In this document: piece after piece, positions 43,926 to 55,384 of the stretch | Position numbering within the stretch: the first letter of the stretch is position 1 | Layout of the letters: each line of letters begins with the position of its first letter | DNA from: Liolophura sinensis | Lineage: Eukaryota > Mollusca > Polyplacophora > Chitonida > Chitonidae | Length of the DNA: 64,000 nt | Assembly (NCBI RefSeq): GCF_032854445.1 | Contig: NC_088306.1 | Location: 7,067,924-7,131,923 of the forward strand | Reading direction: 5' to 3' | Made by a program: the position numbers and the translations under genes | Notes under the pieces: generated by a model | What the model was told of the DNA's origin: nothing | What the model saw: the letters and a program-made list of their open reading frames with translations, nothing else | Database searches by the model: none

Positions 43926-44590
43926 GTTTGCTGTACGTTTTGATTATGTTGTATTCCTGCATACACCAGGATTCTGTTGGTGGATAAAGCGTCCCCAAAA
44001 CACGGTCCTTTTGCATTCCTTAATGTGATTTTATGTTAAACGTGATGACAACACAGCATTTTGATTTATTTATTAATTTGATTGGTATTTTACGCCGTAC
44101 TCAAGAATATTTCACTGATACGACGGCAGCTAGCATTATGGTTGGAGGAGACCAGACAAAGTCCTGGAGATACCCACGATCATCCGCAGGTTGCTGCAGA
44201 GGAAGCCAACATGAGGCTGGACTTGAAATCATGGGAGCCACACTGGCGCTGGCGTACCAACCTCCTCGGTCACGGAGGTCCCCACTACATTTTTAATAAT
44301 TCTAGACCAGCGATGTCTATTGATCATTGCATTTCTTTCTACCAAATTTCGCTTAAGCCATTATACTAGATGGCGAGCAAATCCCTACTAGTTATGCATT
44401 TTTACATGAACAGCTAGAACAAATCCCTCACAGCGGTAAGTTGGCAAGAGACAATATTTCACCGGGTACTTGCTACTATTTACCAGCTATCATGCTGTCG
44501 CCGATGTTCTGCTTTTACTCTTTGTGTTGCACGTCTTTAATTTTATCATCGATGGCTGAATATCTAAACCTACAAATAAAGGTTATTTTC
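43926..44590 (+). repeat. Family C, near complete, split by SINE-1
   Basis: The left part (43926-44054) has TTGTATTCCTGCATACACCA, GGATTCTGTTGGTGGATAAA and GTGATGACAACACAGCATTT. The right part (44288-44590) has GCGATGTCTATTGATCATTG, TTTCGCTTAAGCCATTATAC, ATTTTTACATGAACAGCTAG, GCGGTAAGTTGGCAAGAGAC and GCTGTCGCCGATGTTCTGCT. Family C order is kept across the SINE. Just before the start, GCTGTACGTTTTGATTATGT resembles the family C 3' end, which hints at a head-to-tail neighbour. Confidence 0.7.
44055..44287 (-). mobile_element. SINE-1 nested in family C
   Basis: Reversed tail TTTATTTATTAATTTGATTG, 3' end TTTTACGCCGTACTCAAGAA, core and head complement CGCTGGCGTACCAACCTCCT, TCGGTCACGGAGGTCCCC. The possible duplicated target is short and imperfect (CATTTTGA / CATTTTTA). 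Frames 44033-44369 lie in it. Confidence 0.93.
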
Positions 44591-46080
44591 ATATACAGTT
44601 TTAAGGGTGTCTTTGGTCACAATTACTTGTTGCATTTTCGTTTAATAAAACCAATATCTAGATGACATTCATTAAGCTCTTTCAGATCTGAATCAGTTTT
44701 CACAGGAGCGCTGGACTGAGAGAACATGCGCTTCTGTCCATCAAATTATTTTCTGTCTGGGAATTCATTTCCGAGATATTAACTAAAATTGTAGGGAACG
44801 GTAAGATAATATAGAAAATTGATTTTTTGGTGTAGTTTGTATTTACATGTACGAACATGGACAATTTTAGATATATATAAATACGCTAATGAATATCGCG
44901 ATTAACGTGAGAAAACCAAAGGGCCTCAGTCAATTTAATCTACAGGGCCATTAAATAATTAAATCTTACTGGAGCTTTAGTGCAATCAACAGACTGACAA
45001 ATTTTCTCCACATGTGATGTACAGATATGAACATTTACCCAATACTAGTGAAAAACTACGAACGCAATGCTTTGGTGAGTTTTCGTCACACAGGCCGAGA
45101 ATTTACTTGTGCCCTGTGAAAGGCCGGGTTTGAACCTAAAACTGATGTGAAAGGGAAGCATCGTACATGTAATCATTCGGCCAGGACTCGCATACGACAC
45201 GTTCACGCCTGATTTAAAATGGGGATGATTGCAATACTAATCTTGACATTGTGAGTTATCTTGACTCAAATCTCACTGAAGCCAGCGTGAAGCACTCGTA
45301 GTAATATCTCTTGTAAGCTTTGTTGTAAATGAAGCGTAGGTCACCACTGTTTAATTCCTAAATTATTTAAAATAAAAAAATATTGCATCAAAGATATCGA
45401 TGCAACATTTTCATGTAACGTTGCTATTTCAACAGCGCTATTAGCATTCCTATCAAGAAGGAAGAAGGATGGGAAACTAGGTAAACTGGTCATGATTTAC
45501 AGTAAAGAAAATCTACCAAATTCGGAGGAAGAACTACACGACACCTCACGACACCTCTCAGTTTACCTGACAAACCTCCTGATCTGAAAAAGGTTTGATC
45601 TTGTAATCTTATTAACTATGGACCGGCGAGACTATTAAATTTCACATAACCGGAATCTAGGTGGCAGAGTTTAATTTAGGAGCGCATTAAATAGATGGAA
45701 AGATTGACATGAAAGAACTGTTGCACAAAAAGTGCACATGTAGCCTCTCTACCCTTTACTTAATACAGTGAATAAGCTCAGATAGCGGTTTTGAGCGCGT
45801 GTCAATACACATGCGTAGATTCTCGCCCTCTCATTCATGATTGTTTCTAATTCCGCGCAACCCTGGGCTAGGAGCCGTACATCCATCGTATTGAATTAGA
45901 TCGCCACGTTGAATATATGAACAGTTGTAATCATAGCGCAACTAAAATACATATTATATTATCGACTTTTATACTAGCACGGTACACCGTTTGTATACTG
46001 ATTTCACTAATTCCTCTAGAACGTACCTTGCGTCTTTGCACATTATTAAAATCTGTTGGCTGATTCTTTTTCCATGACTC
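44591..46080. other. No gene recognised; tRNA-like fragment near 45.1 kb
   Basis: At 45112-45190 the minus strand reads TTTTAGGTTCAAACCCGGCC, a B-box-like motif, preceded by a possible A-box side (CCTGGCCGAATGATTACATG). It is probably an old SINE head. No other structure was recognised. Confidence 0.4.
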
Positions 46081-46084
46081 CGTC

Positions 46085-46175
46085 CTCATTTCGTATTTTA
46101 CGGAATTGGCCTTACGATTATTGACCTGGAGCCTGCATCTTGGTTGACGTCTGGTATACGAATGTCACAGATTAT
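46085..46175 (+). repeat. Dispersed repeat family H, copy 2
   Basis: GGAATTGGCCTTACGATTAT, TGACCTGGA and GTCTGGTATACGAATGTCAC match 16970-17110. Confidence 0.6.
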
Positions 46176-47009
46176 ATCACTGTCACCAATAGCGAAATGT
46201 GCACAGAAACCTTCAACATCGTCAAAGTCACTCGACGGGGATGAGGCAGGAAGATATTTTGGCCTCAAAACCGTAACGATTTTCTATAAGCGACAATGTT
46301 AACGTTTAGTGGTGTAGCTTGATCCCAAACAATCCCTAGCCAATAAGCATTGGCCCATATACTTGGCTCAGCCCTTGAAAAAGCAAGCATAAAAATCTTG
46401 ACATAGGTTGACCGTCAAAATCCGGACCCAGAATTTCAAACGTTCATCATTTAATCTCATACCTGCCCAACGTTTGGACAATTTCCATCATTTTGATACA
46501 GAGCACGCACCTGTGTACCAAAAACTGGCAGGCTTGCAGTCAAAAAAGACTTTATATCCTAAAAAGTTATATTAAAAAACTGGAAGTGCTAATCCGCACT
46601 CGATATAGCAGTGGGGGAATGTGGATAATGCTTCATGGGGATGGGTGGGTCAGAAGAGGATTAGTTTCACAACACACGTGATAACATTAGCTGTTCAGGT
46701 TAAGACGGTTTTTTGACCTAGATACATAGGGTTATGGGAGGGGGGTGTGCCGAGAGGTGAACCGCCCAGACCCATCACCCCAGATTAGACCATTCCTGAA
46801 TGATCTCCTCATCCGAGACTTGTACAAAATCAGTCTGCCACACGGAACATCCCTAGAGAAGCGAAAATACATAAGACCTTAGTAATGGTTAAACTGCACA
46901 TTGAACCACTACATCTGTAGGACTAAAATCCACCCTATATAAGCAACTGAACGTCTCTTAGGATACTTTAAATTGATCCTTCTCTCTTTCGCATGCTTTT
47001 CTCGGATTC
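46176..47009. other. No gene or repeat recognised
   Basis: A 62-codon frame at 46493-46681 shows no motif. Nothing else was recognised. Confidence 0.4.
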
Positions 47010-47266
47010 ATTTGACGCATGGACGTTGCGGATCAGATAATGTAAAGCTCAATTTAAAACACAAACCACCAAGAGTACAGAATAATTATATAATAAACTG
47101 AGAAACTATAGGAAAAATTATGTGAGAGAGAAGTTGTCAACAGGTTTCAGTAAATACGGCAAAGACGCAAGTTATCTATTATCTGGGTACGTACACTCAA
47201 TTAGCGAGATGTGCAAATTGTGTATCAGGCTAATATATAAGTTAATCAAACTAGGTGTCTCATTTC
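47010..47266 (+). repeat. Dispersed repeat family D, copy 3, diverged
   Basis: GCATGGACGTTGCGGATCAG, AACACAAACCACCAAGAGTA, a GAGAGAGAAGTTGTC block and GCAAAGACGCAAGTTATCTA resemble 33480-33660 in the same order. Confidence 0.45.
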
Positions 47267-47291
47267 ATATATATATATATATATATATATA
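47267..47291. repeat. (AT)n microsatellite
   Basis: An AT dinucleotide run of about 25 bases. Confidence 0.95.
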
Positions 47292-47347
47292 CACTGTGAC
47301 AGTTTCATGCAAAACGATGCACTTATGTTACCTAGTCCTGGGTTAAG

Positions 47348-48780
47348 CTGGTTGTCACTAGATGCTGGCTGATGGCTACTAGATGCTGACTGAAGGTCAC
47401 TAGATGCTGGCTGATGGTCACTAGGTGCTGACTGAAGGTCACTAGATGCTGACTGGTGGGTTCTAGATGCTGACTGGTGTTCACTAGATGCTAAATGATG
47501 GTCACTAGATACTGGATGATGGTCTCCAAATGTTGACTGGTGGACTCGAGATGCTGACTAATGGTCACTGGACACTAGCTGATGATCTCCAGATCCTGAC
47601 TGGCCACTGTGCTGACTGATGGTCACTAGATGATGACTGATGGTCACTACATGTCGACTGGTGTCACTGGATGCTGACTGATGGTCACTGGACACTAGCT
47701 GATGATCTCCAGATCCTGACTGGTGTTCACTAAATGCTGACTGGGGGTCAATTGGTGCCGACTGATGGATTTATATGCTGACTGTTGTTCTGTAGATGCT
47801 GACCGCTAGTTTCTTGATGTTGACTGGTGTTCTCTAGATGCTGTCTGTTGGTTTCTATATGCTGACTGTTGGTCTCTGATGCTGACTGGTGTTTTCTGGG
47901 TGCTGCTCAGTGATCTTTAGATGGTGTTCTCTGGATGTTGACTGAAGGTCATTAGATGCTGACTGTTGGTCTCCAGATGCTGCTCAGTGATCTTTAGATG
48001 GTCACAAGATGCTGACTGATGGTCACTAGATGCTGATTAGAGTTTACTAGATGCTGACTGGTGGTCACTGGATGCTGACTGGTGGTCACTAGATGCTTAC
48101 TGGTGGTCACTACATGCTGACTGGTGGTCACTAGATGCTGACTGGTGGTCACTAGATGCTGACAGGTCGTGAGTAGATACTGACTGATGGTCACTAGATG
48201 CTGATTGCTCACTAGATACTGGGGGATGGTCTCCAGATCCTGAGTAGTTTTCACTAGATGCCGACTCATGGTCTCCAGATGCTCACTGGTGGTCAGTAGA
48301 TGTTGACTGATAGTCACTAGATTCTGATTGGTGGTCACTACATGCTGACTGGTGGCAACTAGATACTGACTGATGGTCAATAGATACTGACTGATGGTCC
48401 CCAAATCCTGACTTATGTTCACTAGATGCCGACTGATGGTCTCTAGATACTGACTCATTGACTCTAGATGCTGAATATTGATAACTAGACACTGTATGAT
48501 GGTCACTAGACGCTGACTGTTGGTCTCAAGACGCTAACTTTTGGTCTCCAGATGCTGTTTGATGGTCACTAGATGCTGGCTGATGGTCTGTAGGTGCTGA
48601 CTAATGTTCTCTAGGTGCTGACTGGTGGTTTACAAGCGCTGAGTGGTTGTCTCTAGGTGCTTACTGGTGGTCACTAGATGCTGTCTGGTGGTTTCTAAAT
48701 GCTGTCTGATGGTCTCTGGGTGCTGCATGTTGACCGTCGTTCTTTGGATGTTGACTGGTATTCTTTGGGTGTGGACTGGT
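47348..48780. repeat. 21-bp minisatellite, about 65 units
   Basis: Consensus TGACTGGTGGTCACTAGATGC, with strong local homogeneity at 48040-48170 and decay toward both ends. Because 21 is a multiple of three, one minus-strand frame stays open for 170 codons (47994-48506). It reads as a heptapeptide repeat of the type H-L-V-T-T-S-Q. The plus strand has stops in the consensus (CTGACT/CTAGAT phases). No flanking gene structure supports translation. Confidence 0.97.
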
Positions 48781-50520
48781 GCGATAAGCATATGGCTCGG
48801 TTTTCCAGATGGGAGCCATACTGTGTTCTATGGAAATTGGCCCAGAACTATATAGCAGTGTGGTACGGAACCCTGTCACAATTTTCCAACCATTGTATTA
48901 TCCTTGCAGTGCTATATCATCTTCATATTGAATTACACTTGTATTGCGCGAAACTACGGGCTGCTCCTTGAAATTAAATATTTACATGATACTAAATATA
49001 GTTCTACATATAGATATAGATACATAGATGTCACTCGGTGGGCCTGGAAATTTGAGTCGTCATATGTAAGCTCTGACCTCGCTCTGACACAAGGCTACTG
49101 AATATTAATGGAGACTTGGGACAGCCCTTATTGTTGTGTCGGACTGGTATTGAATCGCTTCTAAAAATAGAATGGAAGTTATCTGAGATTGTGATGAATT
49201 GTATTTGGAAGCGACCGAGGCTAAAAATAGACGACCGTGCCTGGCAAGCTGGATGGCGATAAATCATCCGGCGGAATTGCATATAGGTTCAATGTACGAT
49301 CAAATCTATTGATGTCCTACAAACGCGAAACGTTATTCAAGTACCGATTCATTTAAAAGAGAACACTGGATAACTGGGACAAACGCTATGGACATTTGAG
49401 CCGGAAAGCAGCTTGGAAGAACAAAAAAAAAAACGAAACGTGGTTAGAGTCTATGCGGCTCGCTAATGTCAATATCATGTATATTTTGTAACGGTTTAAA
49501 GCTCTATGGACGTTTACAGAACGAACAGTACGATAAAGTTAATAAGAGAGCTTACAAGAAAGTCAATAATTCAAAAATAGCCGCTTAATGCACCTATAAT
49601 AGTCATGTCACTTTCCTTATAGGGAAGAATGTGCCAATATCGCTTTAACAATCTTCTTCGTATGATTTATACTCATTGCAATGGAATGCACTTTTAATGG
49701 CTCGTTTTCTGTGCGTGCATTATGGTAGTGATCCACTATTTTTGTATGAGTCCATGCTAGAGAGAGGTTCTAACGAGTACACTCTAAAAACTAATCTTTT
49801 AATTTTAAAAGAAAGTCAGTTGTCTGAGTGACACTAGAATGTATACTGCTATTGCAACAGAATGTTCTTCTAAATATAACACACATATTCTGTTAATTCA
49901 GCATAAATATTCTATTAGACTAATAAAGTATTATGTTGAATATGACAGAATATTACGTTATAATAACAGAATACCTTATAGAATCACTGAGACAATAGAC
50001 TTTCTGTTAAAATTAACGCATTAGATTTTTGCGTTTACCTCTCTCCATCACTGCTGAATGAATGACACTATAACCCAATGAGTGAATGATGGCTTATTTC
50101 ATCTCCATCGGTGTTACAGCCCTACCGTGGCAAGAACATGTTTAATACAAGTGATTTTCAATGCCATAATAAGAATATGAAATAGGACACATAAATAGGT
50201 CGACATATTTATAGGCAGGTTAAAGAAGCGCAAAAATATATTAATTTCAAAAACAACATGAGCATCTGTTTACATACACAAAGTACAAAACTGTATATTG
50301 TACTGTAAGAAAAACTATATTGCATAGCATGTGCCATTATTTTTAAAATATTGAACAACTGCATTCGGCAGCTGTCAAATTATTGAAATTGTGTCGACTG
50401 CATGTTTAGAAACTTCCCCGACTAAACGAGAGTGTACCCAATCACCTTGCACACTATTGGCTCGTCATGTGACCAGTGATGTGACGAGTTCATGTCCAGA
50501 TCCCGCTGGTTCTACTGTTA
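48781..50520. other. No gene or repeat recognised
   Basis: Frames up to 90 codons with no recognisable domain. No repeat match was noticed. Confidence 0.4.
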
Positions 50521-50524
50521 AAGC

Positions 50525-50625
50525 TACAATTTATTTTTTTGATTGGTGTTTTACGCCGCACTCAAAAATTTTTCCCTTATACGAAAGCGGCCAGTATTAT
50601 TGTGGACTGAGTTAGAGTAAAAAAG
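50525..50625 (-). mobile_element. SINE-1 3' fragment
   Basis: TTTTTGATTGGTGTTTTACG, CCGCACTCAAAAATTTTTCC and GCGGCCAGTATTATTGTGGA, then similarity ends. Head and core are absent. Confidence 0.85.
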
Positions 50626-50879
50626 GTCGTGCGTGCCTGATCATGTTTAAAAAATCGACAAGTACTTCACGAAGGGCTGCAGTTAAAGGTGATGAAAGAT
50701 TGACTGATGTGTATTATTAGGCAGTGTCGTGGGGATTTCTTCATTCAATCAAGAATTGGCGGCAAAGCCAAACAATAAAAGGTACTCGTTGAGGAGACTA
50801 TTTTTTTAATATTTGTCATAATCATTAAACCTTCTAGATATTTATAAAAACATCTGACCATGCATTAGTGAAACAACAA

Positions 50880-51190
50880 TAGGCCAAGGTTTTTTGCTAT
50901 CTACTCAAACCCAGGTCGTATCATACCAAAGACTTTAAAAATGGTACTTGCTGTTGCCTAGATTAACGTTCAGCACTGAAAGGTTAGATGACTGGTTGGT
51001 CCGGTGTCAGTATAATGTTACTAGATGCGGTGTCATGTCTGGTGTCTTCGGCACGTTACTTCAGCACATTGGCTGCACGGACTAGCCCTGCTGCAAGAAG
51101 ACAAAATATGTGCACATAATTCGTGACTCCTGGCCCTCACGTGACTGAACAATTCTTGAGTTCGACGTTAAAACCCCAGTCATACATAAT
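50880..51190 (+). mobile_element. SINE-2, near full length
   Basis: It starts near a head-side CAGGTCGTATCATACCAAAG. It continues through GACTTTAAAAATGGTACTTG, ACTGGTTGGTCCGGTGTCAG, GGTGTCATGTCTGGTGTCTT, GCTGCAAGAAGACAAAATAT, and the 3' end TTGAGTTCGACGTTAAAACC. This is the uninterrupted reference for the split SINE-2 at 37.6-38.3 kb. Confidence 0.85.
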
Positions 51191-51195
51191 CTACC

Positions 51196-51340
51196 CCTTC
51201 ATGAGCAACCTACGGAATGTCGTGGGTGTCCCCCAGGCTCTGCCCGGTTTTTCTCCACCATAATGTTGGCTATCATCTTATAAGTGAAATATTTTTGAGT
51301 ATTGTGTAAAACACCAAACAAATAAATAAATAATTACCCT
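51196..51340 (+). mobile_element. SINE-1, 5'-truncated
   Basis: GAGCAACCTACGGAATGTCG, GCTCTGCCCGGTTTTTCTCC, TATAAGTGAAATATTTTTGA and (AAAT)n tail. It directly follows the 3' end of SINE-2, as at 21766. Confidence 0.92.
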
Positions 51341-52920
51341 TCCCTAACTTTTAATCACGTGGTACTTAAAGGTTTATCGGGACGATTTCAGTTTTCAAAG
51401 CGGGTAAATTTTATTCTGGGTTAACATGAGATAGCATCCTTTGAATACGGTAGCTGTTTATCATCAGAATGCTTATCATCACGAGCGACAAGGCGAATAA
51501 ATAAGACCGAGTACATTCCGTTCACCGGCTTCATGTAATAAAACCTTATCTTGTACATGGTGCAAGTTTAGCCTTTCACAAGCTCGGGTGTTTGTTTTTT
51601 TTTAACACTGGATGACAGTGCAGCTTGTCAGAGCTAGTTCGTCCCAGAACAAAAGAACGCCAAACGAGGTATGCGCACACCGTGCGATCGACTCAATTAC
51701 ACGGAAGACTGTAGGGCTGAAGCCATTTACAGCCTACACCAATCGGCAATAATTTACCTCCCTCCTGATCGATCCCTTTCCATCTGCCTAGTTTTCTGGA
51801 TACCCTGCAGTTTCAAGTCGATCCTCATGTACACGAGGGTGGATTTCTGACAAGCGAACACTTTTTATGATACCTTCGGCCGGACGGTGTTTATCGAGGC
51901 AGCTTGATCGCTATCTGCAAAAAGAAGGGTTGGGATGCAGGTTAAATTCAGTTCCACAAGCCGCCCGGACGCTATATCTTAATCGGTTTCATCAACTCAA
52001 TGCCTGTCGTGCATTCCTGCAGCGATCGGCCAGACCGTTGCTTTTATGTAAACGTCACCAACGATTTATACGGCAATACATACGCTGGGGAGGAGGGATT
52101 GAACTAAGAAACGATGCACCGTTAATTCCAATCAGATAACATCTTCTCAGGGTACAGATTAGAGGGTGAAGTTCGCAGAAAGGGTAATCACACTAGTAAA
52201 AGTCGAACCCCATTCCCTAATTGTGAATATGTCACCATGCATTGACATCCGAGGTACGAATTGACCCTTGCCACGGAGTTTGCAATCTCGCAAGACGAGT
52301 GATCTCTACGGCAGCTACAGCTAGCTACAGCGTTCTGCTGAAATCAAGCCGCGCAACTGACTGTTTTAATAGCTGTTGGAATTGTACACGAATGCTGATA
52401 ATACATCTAACGGGAGAGGCTGTCAACCTCACGCTTCTGCACTCGTTGTATCCCTCTTGTCACAAGGAAGGTCGCGATCAAACAGTTCGATCAGGTAAGT
52501 CAACCCGCAATGTTCACAATAACCGTCGTATGTCACAAGCTGCTGCCTCTATATTATCATGGCTGTCTACACAGTTTTGTATCAGTGAATTTATGCAGCG
52601 CACTTCAGTCGTATTCATCTTAATTCTCGTAATAAATCTTTAGCACATCATTCCCTCTTCATACAAAGCTGCGGAATTATTGCTTTCCGTTATTAATGCG
52701 TGCGTCGTAAACTTAGACTTTCTACGTAGACCAAATGTAAAACCGCCTGCAGCTAATTTCCCCTGTGAGTGATTCTGTTTTATATATCAGATACTAAAGC
52801 AGGACATACATATATGCCTCGATAATGTGTTTTCGAAGGTTGTTATGGCTGAATCGTTCAGAATACCTAGACTTGAATTACCATAAACCTAAATATCATC
52901 GTTTCAAAATATCGACATCC
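51341..52920. other. No gene recognised; frames of 90 and 133 codons
   Basis: 51867-52139 (90 codons, Arg-rich) and 52242-52643 (133 codons, ending in a short hydrophobic stretch) are the longest non-repeat frames here. Neither shows a known domain. Base composition is locally less AT-rich than the surroundings, so an exon is possible but unproved. Confidence 0.4.
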
Positions 52921-52932
52921 TCGTGCAAGGTA

Positions 52933-53199
52933 GGGGCCTCCATGGTTTAGTCGGTTAGCGGGCTAGCGCAGCATAGTGACCCAGAAGCCTTTCAATAATG
53001 CGGTGGCTGTGAGTTCAAGACCAGCTCATGCTGGCTTCCTCTTCGGCCGTACTTGGGGAGGTCTGTCAGCAACATGCGGATGGTCGTGGGTTTCCCTTGG
53101 GTTCTGCCCGGTTTCCTCCCACCATTATGCTGGTCGCCATCGTATAAGTGAAATATTCTTGAGTACGACGTAAAACACCAATCAAAAAAAAAAAAGAAA
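52933..53199 (+). mobile_element. SINE-1, full length with 12-bp target-site duplication
   Basis: GGGGCCTCCATGGTTTAGTC head (an A box with two changes), TGAGTTCAAGACC B box, GGTTTCCTCCCACCATTATG core, GAGTACGACGTAAAACACCA 3' end and an A-rich tail with no clear AAAT units. Flanks are TCGTGCAAGGTA at 52921-52932 and 53200-53211, exact. The frames 52976-53252 lie in it. Confidence 0.97.
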
Positions 53200-53211
53200 T
53201 CGTGCAAGGTA

Positions 53212-54365
53212 TAGATTCTATACACATTTGTAATAGAGTGGCTAATCACCAATCCTCTAGGGAATAAAACTGAAACGTCAAAGATCCACAGTTTTTAAAG
53301 GTGGAGTAAGTATGTAAGTTACATAAGGTCCAAATGAAAGAGAGGGAAGTTAGCTATCTTATAAAATAGTTATAAGGCGGCTTTCCTTCAAAGAAAAAGA
53401 GACACTGGAAAATAATTTTTTGTACGATGGGTATTTGGGACATTTTCTGGGTATGTATGGAACGCTACCGTTCTCTAAACACGAATATTACCTGCTATAC
53501 GATGGAAAGTGATGACGTCATGTTGCACTGAGATGTTACCCTGGTGTCGTTATGACGAAACTCGAAAACTGCGTTTTTTATTAGCATTACTAAAAATATA
53601 TATGCAATGATAAGTTTCCGAGCTTAATAGAGAGGATAAACGAAATGGAACTTTAAAAAGAAGGATATGGTTTTAAGGAACATTAAGAACGATATGCCCA
53701 AAATATAAGGATATAATAACTTTTTCATTTTTGGGCCATACTTGATATTTCGTAATAACACCTGTATTTTATGCATATTTTCCTTTGGAATTATTCGGGA
53801 ATGGTCGATTAATACACATCTAATCCCCATCTCCCCCGCCACCCCCCAAACACACACTTACACCAATAAAATTGTTTTCACAGCTATCACCGTTGACATT
53901 ACGACGTCAGGTTATTTAATTTCCTGAGTGACCGCTGGGGTCTTTTGAAAAGATATGCCCATGCAGAGGTACTTATTAAGAAATAAAAACCAAGCGTTTT
54001 ATGTATCCCTTAAAGAGTCAGGGGCTTACGGCTTGATATAATGAAGCCGTTTAATGTGTCATCTGTCTTGTTCCTTCGCACATTTTAGCTGTCCAGGGAG
54101 TTATTTGCCTGTGGCCGAAGCTGTCCAGTTAGTCATATTCTTGGTGAGAATTCATACATTGAAGCCATTCGACGACTCAATTGCCTAAGTGCCATGAATC
54201 AAAGTTCAAAAGCTGAAGCAGTCGGAATGAACCTGTGCTTCTGTTTTGTCCCAATTGCTTTGACTTCTGGAGCAAAGGTAATCGAGAACTTTCAATGTGA
54301 ATTTATGGATCAAAACTTAGTACACGTGTACTAAATGCTTCATGAATTGAACCGTGTTGAGGAAG
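53212..54365. other. No gene or repeat recognised
   Basis: AT-rich, short frames only. Confidence 0.4.
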
Positions 54366-54450
54366 CGGATCGTGGTCGAGTGGTTAGAGTGCTATCGGTT
54401 AAACTGCTGGGACATATGAAGTATGGGTGCAGTCATATGTGAACCGTGAA
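54366..54450 (+). mobile_element. Possible tRNA-like SINE head
   Basis: GGATCGTGGTCGAGTGGTTA resembles the D-arm of a class II tRNA and contains an A-box match (TGGTCGAGTGG). A B box is not clear (GGTGCAGTCATA at best). Not a functional tRNA. Confidence 0.35.
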
Positions 54451-54865
54451 TTTTTCGATTCCTAGCTCTCAGTGATAGTGGGCACTTTGTGACAAAAAGA
54501 GTTAGATACTCATGTGTTCGGTAGAAAGTCGTGCCATGCAAACATCGCAACTATCGCTCGGAGTGGTCGTTAGATCAGATCGTTGAGAGCCAGTTGACTT
54601 CCACAAATATTGTTCATATCTCTCTATGACAAACGTTTTCAGACACTCCGTTTTCCACCGTCAACAGAATACCCCTCCATTGCCTAAATGAAATAGTCTT
54701 GCTTATGAAGATAAACAGAAAGGAAACAATCAAATCAATCTTTTCAAGTAGTCAGGTGTTTGTGAGTCTCCCTTGGTTGAGGTTTAACAGATTAAATGTA
54801 CTAGAGAACATGAGAATTTTGTGGCTTCACGGAGTTAAGCTCCTATATGATTTAGTTGCTGTTGA

Positions 54866-55195
54866 ATATCCTAATCATGTTGGATATGCTAATAATCCTA
54901 ATCATGCTGGATATGCTAATAATCCTAATCATGCTGGATATGCTAATAATCCTAATCATGTTGGATATGCTAATAACCCTAATCATGCTGGATATGCTAA
55001 TTATCCTAATCATGTTGGATATGCTAATAATCCTAATCATGCTGGATATGCTAATAATCCTAATCATGTTAGATATGCTAATAATCCTAGTCATGTTGGA
55101 TATGCTAATAATCCTAATCATGTTGGATATGCTAATAATCCTAATCATGCTGGATATGCTAATAATCCAAATCATGCTGGATATGCTAATAATCC
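54866..55195. repeat. 27-bp tandem array, ~12 units, inside a 204-codon frame
   Basis: Unit CCTAATCATGYTGGATATGC followed by TAATAAT, 27 bp. The plus frame 54699-55313 reads a nine-residue repeat N-P-N-H-(A/V)-G-Y-A-N flanked by about 55 non-repeat residues before and 38 after. A second plus frame and one minus frame are also open across the array, since the unit has no stop in those phases. The T/C alternation changes Val to Ala, so there is no sign of synonymous constraint. A secreted or structural repeat protein is possible but weakly supported. Confidence 0.95.
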
Positions 55196-55384
55196 TGGCA
55201 GTTGGGAAGAATTCGCTTATCCTTGTAATGGTCCAATTGAACGCATTTCGGCATTTTCGCAGGTAGCTGGCAGGCCTCCCCATGTACGGAGAGGAATTTT
55301 AATAGCAAATTGATTTCCCAAGGATGTAAAGCCAACGTTCTTCTTATAAGTAAAAATTTATCACTAAGCATTCATCATTTATGT

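Noticed and set aside
52242-52643. 133-codon frame as a gene
   Set aside because: No domain, no repeat in other parts, no splice or start context that stands out. The length is within what chance allows in 64 kb.
54366-54450. Possible tRNA-Leu or tRNA-Ser gene
   Set aside because: Only the D-arm side resembles a tRNA; no matching acceptor stem or T-arm was found.
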